A stretch of 11,382 nt of DNA from Calditrichota bacterium (GTDB taxonomy: Bacteria > Electryoneota > RPQS01). Below the pieces are notes generated by a model, which worked only from the letters and a program-made list of their open reading frames with translations, searched no databases and was not told the origin of the DNA. The stretch spans positions 1-11,382 of the forward strand of contig JAGVEU010000010.1 in the NCBI GenBank assembly GCA_020057985.1. The letters run 5' to 3'. A program made the translations under genes and the position numbers. This document shows, one piece after another, positions 9,001-11,382 of the stretch (positions within the stretch are counted from its first letter, which is position 1; each line of letters opens with the position of its first letter).

Positions 9001-11382
9001 ATGTGGACACCACCAGCATTCCTGATACGTCGCAAACTGTGTTTATCGGCGGAACGCGCACTGTATACTATCAAGTTCCTGAGTGGTATAAGCAGTTCAA
9101 GGTAAATGACTGGGATACCCGCAATCTACCTTCGGGCTGGTACAATCTCTACGCGGTTGCCTATGACGCGCAGGGGAACTACGACCACAATCCGCACGAT
9201 CTTGGTGTGTACTGGGTCTATGTAGATAACACTCCACCGACAACTGCACCGTGCTGGATCTCTGATCCTGACAACCCAAATCCCTATGCTGAGATTGACT
9301 CAACGTGGTCTGACTCAATGGTCGTACTGCGTGCAAGAGCTTCGGACTTTGGCGCTACTTGGGACCGTATCAGATGGGTAGAGTTCGAGGTCTTGAACCG
9401 CTTCGGGATCTGGGATAGCCTAAAGAATTATACTGACTACTATGCACTGTATGATGCCGATGTCAGCGTTGGAAGGGATGTCGGCGCGACGGATGGCCAA
9501 TCTCGCGACCCGTCTCCTGAATGGTATTATGATCCCAGTACAGATGAATGGCACTATGTCTATGAAGTCTACGTGAAGCTCAGCGACTTCGGAGACAGCC
9601 CGCTTCAGAATATTCGCTTCCGCGCCTTTGCGGCGGACTATCCGGATTACGGATCCTCTAATATCGAAGGCGATAACAATCGCGACTGTAACGTAGATCG
9701 CGACGCCAGCGATCCCAATCGTCCGCCACTCTGCAGCACAACCTTGTGGGTGCGCGATCCGTTCCCGCCAGCAACTCACCTCTATGCCTACGAAGAGGCA
9801 GGATTCTCCCAGAATTTGCCTTACTGGAATAACGACAAGCGAGTTGAGAATGGTGATCGGTTTGGCTGCATTTATCCGTATGACATCAGCAATCTTCTCT
9901 TGATTTCATGGTATGAGGATGCTCTGCCAGATACCGATAATTGGCTCATGAACTTCACAGTTCAGTTTCACAACGGTTATGACGCGAGCGGCCCGGTTGT
10001 CTTTGACAGTACAGGCTATGTGCCGAATGATATTCTCCTCAATCCGAGCGCTCCGCATCTGGGTCCGATACCATTGCTGAATGCCTATGACAGTGTGTAT
10101 GTCATCTGGACTACGATTTATAACGATATCCAGAATATCGCCTCTGCGCATGGCTTGACGAACGTTGACCTCACCTTCAGTTCTTGGGTGAGCGATCTCA
10201 CCGGCGATGTCATGTTGCCGGCAGCCACGAACTTCACAATTACATGGGACTGCCAAGTGCCGCAGTGTGAGGTTCAGCGACCTGAACTCGGCTGGATACT
10301 TGAGTCCATTAACGGTAATCCAGGTACCTATGCTGAGCTTTTTGGTTGGATTCGGAACGACTTGCCGGCGAATCGTGAGCTTCTGCTGGGTGGCATTGTC
10401 GATCTGTATCAGACAAGATGGGGCTGGCAACGTGACGGAGATGGATCAATTTTCCGCACGGGTATGACCGGTACTCACGCCGATACCGGATGGGTGCGCG
10501 CTGACGGCGGCATACGTTCGGCTAACCCGCCGACACCGCCGTATGGCGACTGGATCAACGTCTCCTGGAACACAACAGTATTCCGCACGATTCAGCAGTA
10601 TTTGGCGGGGACCGGTACGATAGTTCTACAGGTGACGGACGACGTCGGCAACATGGGTAGCTGCACGGTGCCGATCACTGTAGACAACGAAGCGCCCAAT
10701 ACCCCGATTACTCATGCTCATTTCTTCTATAATGACGGTGGTGGTGAAGCGACTCGTCGCGATACCCTCATGGCCATTCCGTGGAACGACAATGTGCCCG
10801 ATACCATCGAGGTGATCTATAACCGTCACGTTGCTCCCGGCCAGAATGATCCGGAAGCCGAAGTGATCTTCTACTGCGATGCTACTGCGATCACCAATTG
10901 CAGTGGCTTGCCGACACAGGTCTTTAATGTTCAGCTTTGGGATCTGACAAATAGCAAGTTCCTCGGGTATGTCTGCCCGACCAGTCCGAGTTCATGGTTC
11001 GCCCCGTTGAGCAAAGCTGACGGCTTTGACCAGTATCCGCCCGAAGCCGATGACCGGTACGAAGTTGGTCTCCTACTCGACAATACCTACACACCGGGTG
11101 TCTACAACTTTGCTTTGGTTGCCGATGATTTTTGGCACAACAAAGAAGGTGACGTAGATCTCGACGAAGTGCTCGAAGTTGGTACAGATAATACTCACAT
11201 TGATTTGTGGGTCCGCGTCGCCAACGTGAACGAGCCGGTGGTTGAGTTCCGTACTCCAAGCTATTTGAATACTTGCGTCCACGGAACTGTTCCGCTGGGC
11301 GCTGAGAACGTAAGCACTCCAAGTCACTTCAGCGGTGTTATTGACTCCGTCGTCTTCTATGCAGAGGGCTTCGGACGACTTG
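1..11382 (+). CDS. Internal fragment of a giant multidomain Ig-like repeat surface protein (both ends outside window)
   Basis: Codons begin at base 3; bases 1-2 end a split codon. The frame has no stop in about 3,793 codons, so window residue n starts at base 3n. No start can be chosen: in-frame ATGs exist, but the frame is already open upstream of all of them. No signal peptide, transmembrane helix or C-terminal sorting domain is visible, as expected for an internal piece. Diverged beta-rich units carry D-S-V-x-[VF] strands, G-x-Y-N-type strands ending in D-x-x-G-N, and Pro-containing V-D-[DN] linkers. This is typical of bacterial Ig-like (Big) repeats in secreted proteins. I hand-count about 132 Trp, 85 Cys and 44 Lys, with abundant Asp, Asn, Pro and Tyr: a very acidic, Cys-containing extracellular protein. 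I see no complete catalytic domain. A structural or adhesive surface role is inference. That the frame is coding is near certain; the function is not. Confidence 0.96.
48..689 (+). other. Protein module, residues 16-229: Cys-rich Ig-like unit
   Basis: The unit opens with the linker D-N-R-P-P (residues 16-20), which also marks the end of a preceding unit cut by the window edge. It ends with L-W-A-L-D-N-A-G-N (residues 190-198), the usual last-strand signature of bacterial Ig-like repeats, followed by D-N-V-P-P (from residue 230). A tight cysteine group lies at C166, C171 and C177, and an adjacent C-C pair sits near residues 53-54, suggesting disulfides. The unit is longer than a standard Ig-like repeat of about 90 residues, so it may hold one domain with long loops or two domains. 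Confidence 0.5.
690..1850 (+). other. Protein region, residues 230-616: two diverged units with an atypical central segment
   Basis: The region starts at the D-N-V-P-P linker and carries the strand P-D-S-V-E-W-R-F (residues 275-282). It ends in a well-preserved last-strand motif, D-G-L-Y-L-M-T-L-E-L-K-D-N-A-G-N (residues 590-605). Between them, residues 320-435 look unlike the neighbouring beta units. They hold two G-W-D segments, at residues 338-340 and 405-407, and a stretch with helix-like patterning between residues 355 and 425. A short acidic N-G-D-P-D-L segment follows near residue 484. The boundaries inside this region are uncertain. Confidence 0.4.
1851..4136 (+). other. Protein region, residues 617-1378: poorly conserved beta-rich units
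   Basis: Module boundaries are hard to see here. Strand-like landmarks include D-A-D-G-D (residues 646-650), D-S-V-Y-V-R-V (863-869), G-W-D-G-D-C (1049-1054), L-K-V-R-V (about 1065), and V-H-F-I-I-R-G-A-S-D-Q-A-G-N (1168-1181), the clearest Ig-like last strand in the region. D-S-V-H-I-I (from 1266) is another. Asp, Pro, Trp and Cys remain common throughout, so it appears to be the same kind of protein as the later modules. I estimate four or five units of 130-230 residues, but the count is inference. Confidence 0.4.
4137..5039 (+). other. Protein region, residues 1379-1679: two Ig-like units joined by an L-W-V-R-D-P linker
   Basis: The region opens with D-V-N-E-P-V-W (residues 1379-1385), a linker seen again near residue 3741. 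The first unit ends in F-W-A-L-T-D-S-M-G-H, a degenerate form of the D-x-x-G-N strand, followed by L-W-V-R-D-P (1518-1523). The second unit begins in a Cys-dense patch (C1525, C1530, C1542, C1544). It ends with a strand pair containing F-V-D-F-Y-V-C-D and then the linker I-V-D-R-Q-A-P (1677-1683). These features place each unit in the bacterial Ig-like class, although sequence conservation is low. Confidence 0.5.
5040..6026 (+). other. Protein region, residues 1680-2008: two Ig-like units
   Basis: The first unit (residues 1680-1846) starts at R-Q-A-P-V-V-D-Y and carries I-T-P-G-D-S and P-D-S-V-Y-G. It ends at H-L-K-I-Y-V-T-D-R-A-C (from 1821). The second unit starts at C-D-T-T-S-P-D-V-D-S-V-W-V-F (residues 1845-1858), the most typical domain opening in this part of the protein. 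It has A-V-K-V-K-S-M in its last strands and closes at V-D-D-T-R-P (2005-2010). Each unit is about 160 residues, longer than compact Ig-like repeats, with aromatic- and Gly-rich loops. Confidence 0.55.
6027..7013 (+). other. Protein region, residues 2009-2337: two units, the first with a dense cysteine cluster
   Basis: The region follows the V-D-D-T-R-P linker. Seven cysteines fall within 98 residues (C2047, C2053, C2080, C2111, C2125, C2136, C2144), unlike the one or two per 100 residues elsewhere. D-S-V-L-T-L (from residue 2190) and L-L-I-I-K-V-A-V (about 2208) look like core strands. A Pro-rich linker near residues 2236-2246 separates a second unit, which ends in F-N-L-Q-L-A-D-T-F-G-N (2297-2307), a good Ig-like last strand. 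Confidence 0.45.
7014..7529 (+). other. Protein module, residues 2338-2509: Ig-like unit with a calcium-loop insert
   Basis: The unit includes a locally Lys-rich stretch (K at about residues 2375, 2378 and 2383), unusual in this Lys-poor protein. An EF-hand/thrombospondin-type-3-like acidic loop follows at residues 2425-2437. The last strand is G-Q-Y-N-V-T-L-Y-I-S-D-I-F-G-Q (2479-2493), a close match to the repeating G-x-Y-N signature with the final Asn replaced by Gln. Confidence 0.55.
7275..7313 (+). other. EF-hand/dockerin-like acidic loop 1 (residues 2425-2437)
   Basis: The residues read D-N-D-N-D-G-T-V-D-E. Asp falls at loop positions 1, 3 and 5, Gly at 6, a hydrophobic residue at 8 and Asp at 9, then I-G-E-G. 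This fits the D-x-D-x-D-G calcium-coordination pattern of EF-hand, dockerin and thrombospondin type 3 loops, although position 12 is Gly and Glu comes one residue later. Calcium binding is inferred from the pattern. Confidence 0.6.
7530..8021 (+). other. Protein module, residues 2510-2673: Ig-like unit
   Basis: The unit follows the E-D-E-T-C-P linker. It contains D-D-S-V-F-V-Y (from residue 2547) and ends with G-E-Y-R-I-H-V-L-G-L-D-N-L-A-N (2644-2658), a recognisable version of the recurrent last strand. Cysteines are few and confined to the end. The longest antisense shadow frame (7395-8564) overlaps here but has no protein-like features of its own. Confidence 0.55.
8022..8432 (+). other. 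Protein module, residues 2674-2810: Ig-like unit with EF-hand-like loop
   Basis: The unit opens with V-D-S-V-Y-V (2674-2679). D-S-V-K-F-E-Y-C-F (from 2712) leads directly into an acidic loop at 2721-2729. The last strand is F-I-K-V-T-S-W-D-N-Y-G-H-S (2784-2796), and the unit closes at V-I-D-D-I-A-P (2805-2811). The overall order, D-S-V strand, V-x-F-x-[VY]-D strand with loop, then Y/F-x-h-x-h-x-x-x-D-N-x-G, matches the bacterial Ig-like pattern. Confidence 0.6.
8163..8195 (+). other. EF-hand/dockerin-like acidic loop 2 (residues 2721-2731)
   Basis: The residues read D-A-N-R-D-G-I-L-D-G. They give Asp/Asn/Asp at positions 1, 3 and 5, Gly at 6, Leu at 8 and Asp at 9, an almost canonical dockerin-type calcium loop. 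It sits between two beta strands of an Ig-like module, so it is more likely a metal-stabilised loop than a dockerin domain. I see no paired second loop at dockerin spacing. Confidence 0.6.
8433..8867 (+). other. Protein module, residues 2811-2955: well-preserved bacterial Ig-like domain
   Basis: The module runs from the V-I-D-D-I-A-P linker through D-S-V-I-V-V-D (2840-2846) to the core W-N-I-A-D-L-T-S-G-Q-Y-N-L (residues 2915-2927) and F-L-A-F-D-V-C-G-N (2929-2937). It ends with F-R-I-E-C-D-T-T-N-P (2948-2957). The combination W-[DN]-[TI]-x-x-L-x-x-G-x-Y, then A-x-D-x-x-G-N, is characteristic of Big_7-type repeats. Cysteines in the last two strands (C2935, C2952) may pair with each other or with upstream cysteines. 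Confidence 0.7.
8868..9230 (+). other. Protein module, residues 2956-3076: best-preserved Big_7-like Ig domain
   Basis: This is the clearest domain in the window, and at about 121 residues the most compact. It has A-D-V-D-S-V-A-F-F-Y-V-D (2991-3002), W-D-T-R-N-L-P-S-G-W-Y-N-L (3037-3049) and A-V-A-Y-D-A-Q-G-N (3051-3059), then closes with Y-V-D-N-T-P-P (3073-3079). The order and spacing follow the usual bacterial Ig-like Big_7 pattern, in which an x-x-V-x-F-x-V-D strand precedes W-D-T and A-x-D-x-x-G-N. It is the best segment to use as a query for the other units. Confidence 0.75.
9231..9758 (+). other. Protein module, residues 3077-3252: Ig-like unit with a cysteine-bearing acidic loop
   Basis: The module follows the V-D-N-T-P-P linker. 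M-V-V-L-R-A-R-A-S-D-F-G-A (from residue 3107) is a B-strand-like segment, and V-E-F-E-V-L (about 3127) is the next strand. I-R-F-R-A-F-A-A-D-Y (from 3203) is the last strand, into which an acidic loop at 3224-3234 is inserted before L-W-V-R-D-P (3248-3253). That ending repeats the one at residue 1518. Tyr and Trp are frequent around residues 3140-3190. Confidence 0.5.
9672..9713 (+). other. EF-hand-like acidic loop 3 (residues 3224-3237)
   Basis: The residues read D-N-N-R-D-C-N-V-D-R-D-A-S-D. Coordinating side chains stand at positions 1, 3, 5, 9 and 11, with Val at 8, as in the other two loops. The glycine normally found at position 6 is replaced by Cys3229. Calcium binding is therefore less certain, and the cysteine may instead tether the loop by a disulfide. 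Confidence 0.45.
9759..10262 (+). other. Protein module, residues 3253-3420: diverged Ig-like unit
   Basis: The module starts after L-W-V-R-D with P-F-P-P. It has M-N-F-T-V-Q-F (from residue 3317), D-S-V-Y-V-I-W (3363-3369) and V-D-L-T-F-S-S-W-V-S-D-L-T-G-D (3385-3399), a degenerate last strand. It closes with F-T-I-T-W-D-C-Q-V-P (3411-3420), and a Cys pair (C3417, C3422) sits at the junction. It lacks a clear A-x-D-x-x-G-N motif, so the assignment rests on position and strand order. Confidence 0.45.
10263..10691 (+). other. Protein module, residues 3421-3563: well-preserved Ig-like domain
   Basis: Strands include I-N-V-S-W-N-T (3518-3524), equivalent to the W-D-T/W-N-I core of the two best modules. 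G-T-I-V-L-Q-V-T-D-D-V-G-N (3538-3550) is an excellent last-strand signature, followed by V-P-I-T-V-D-N-E-A-P (3556-3565) as the closing linker. The front half (3423-3510) is Gly/Arg/Trp-rich and has more basic residues than usual, including W-G-W-Q-R near 3475. Confidence 0.65.
10692..11231 (+). other. Protein module, residues 3564-3743: Ig-like unit
   Basis: The unit begins at N-E-A-P-N-T-P and ends with G-V-Y-N-F-A-L-V-A-D-D-F-W-H-N (3699-3713), a strong match to the recurrent G-x-Y-N signature. A short acidic G-D-V-D-L-D-E insert (about 3716-3722) precedes the final strand D-L-W-V-R-V-A-N-V-N-E-P-V (3734-3746). That strand merges the L-W-V-R and V-N-E-P-V linker elements seen separately near residues 1518 and 1380. 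Confidence 0.6.
11232..11382 (+). other. Start of a further Ig-like unit, cut by the window end
   Basis: After the V-N-E-P-V linker the sequence continues with a Cys (C3759), then D-S-V-V-F-Y-A (3781-3787), the usual early strand of a unit. The window ends in the following loop with the frame still open, so at least one more module, and probably more, lies downstream. Confidence 0.6.

Noticed and set aside
1..11382. RTX or type I secreted giant adhesin
   Set aside because: There are no G-G-x-G-x-D nonapeptide arrays in the window, and the protein is rich in Cys, which classical type I substrates largely lack. The C-terminus is outside the window, so this is not fully excluded.
1..11382. CRISPR array, tRNA, rRNA, insertion sequence, riboswitch or terminator
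   Set aside because: I saw no direct DNA repeats with spacers, no cloverleaf-like or rRNA-like segments, no terminal inverted repeats and no transposase motifs. The entire window is occupied by one coding frame.

Overview
The whole window lies inside one enormous protein-coding gene on the + strand. One frame, with codons starting at base 3 and every third base after it, stays open to the last base. I translated it by hand and met no TAA, TAG or TGA in about 3,793 codons. Neither the start nor the stop codon is inside the window. Every other open frame, on either strand, overlaps this frame and looks like a shadow of it. There is no intergenic DNA, and I see no RNA gene, promoter, terminator, mobile element or CRISPR array.

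The encoded fragment (over 400 kDa) reads as a secreted, modular, beta-rich surface protein. Diverged units of about 120-230 residues recur along it and share three signatures. The first is a D-S-V-x-[VF] strand, seen at least 13 times. The second is a G-x-Y-N-h-x-h-x-[AV]-x-D-x-x-G-N strand pair near the end of a unit (h = hydrophobic). The third is a linker of the form V-D-[DN]-x-x-P or V-N-E-P-V between units. This is the pattern of bacterial Ig-like (Big-type) repeats. It is clearest from about base 4550 to the end and best preserved at 8433-9230 and 10263-10691. The first 4.5 kb is more divergent. It includes a stretch (about 960-1300) that does not look like a plain Ig unit. Three acidic EF-hand/dockerin-like loops, probably calcium-binding, are set into the later modules.

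Composition is striking: by hand count about 132 Trp (3.5%), 85 Cys (2.2%) and only 44 Lys (1.2%), with a large excess of Asp. Many Cys suggest disulfides in an oxidising extracytoplasmic setting. They argue against a classical Cys-poor RTX/type I giant adhesin.

The uninterrupted 11 kb frame, use of the standard code and moderate GC (about half, by eye) point to a bacterium. The style of the modules resembles giant Ig-repeat proteins of uncultivated bacteria related to the Fibrobacteres-Chlorobi-Bacteroidetes group. That placement is a low-confidence impression with no marker gene behind it. Function is unknown; adhesion, surface-layer or predation roles are possible but not shown.
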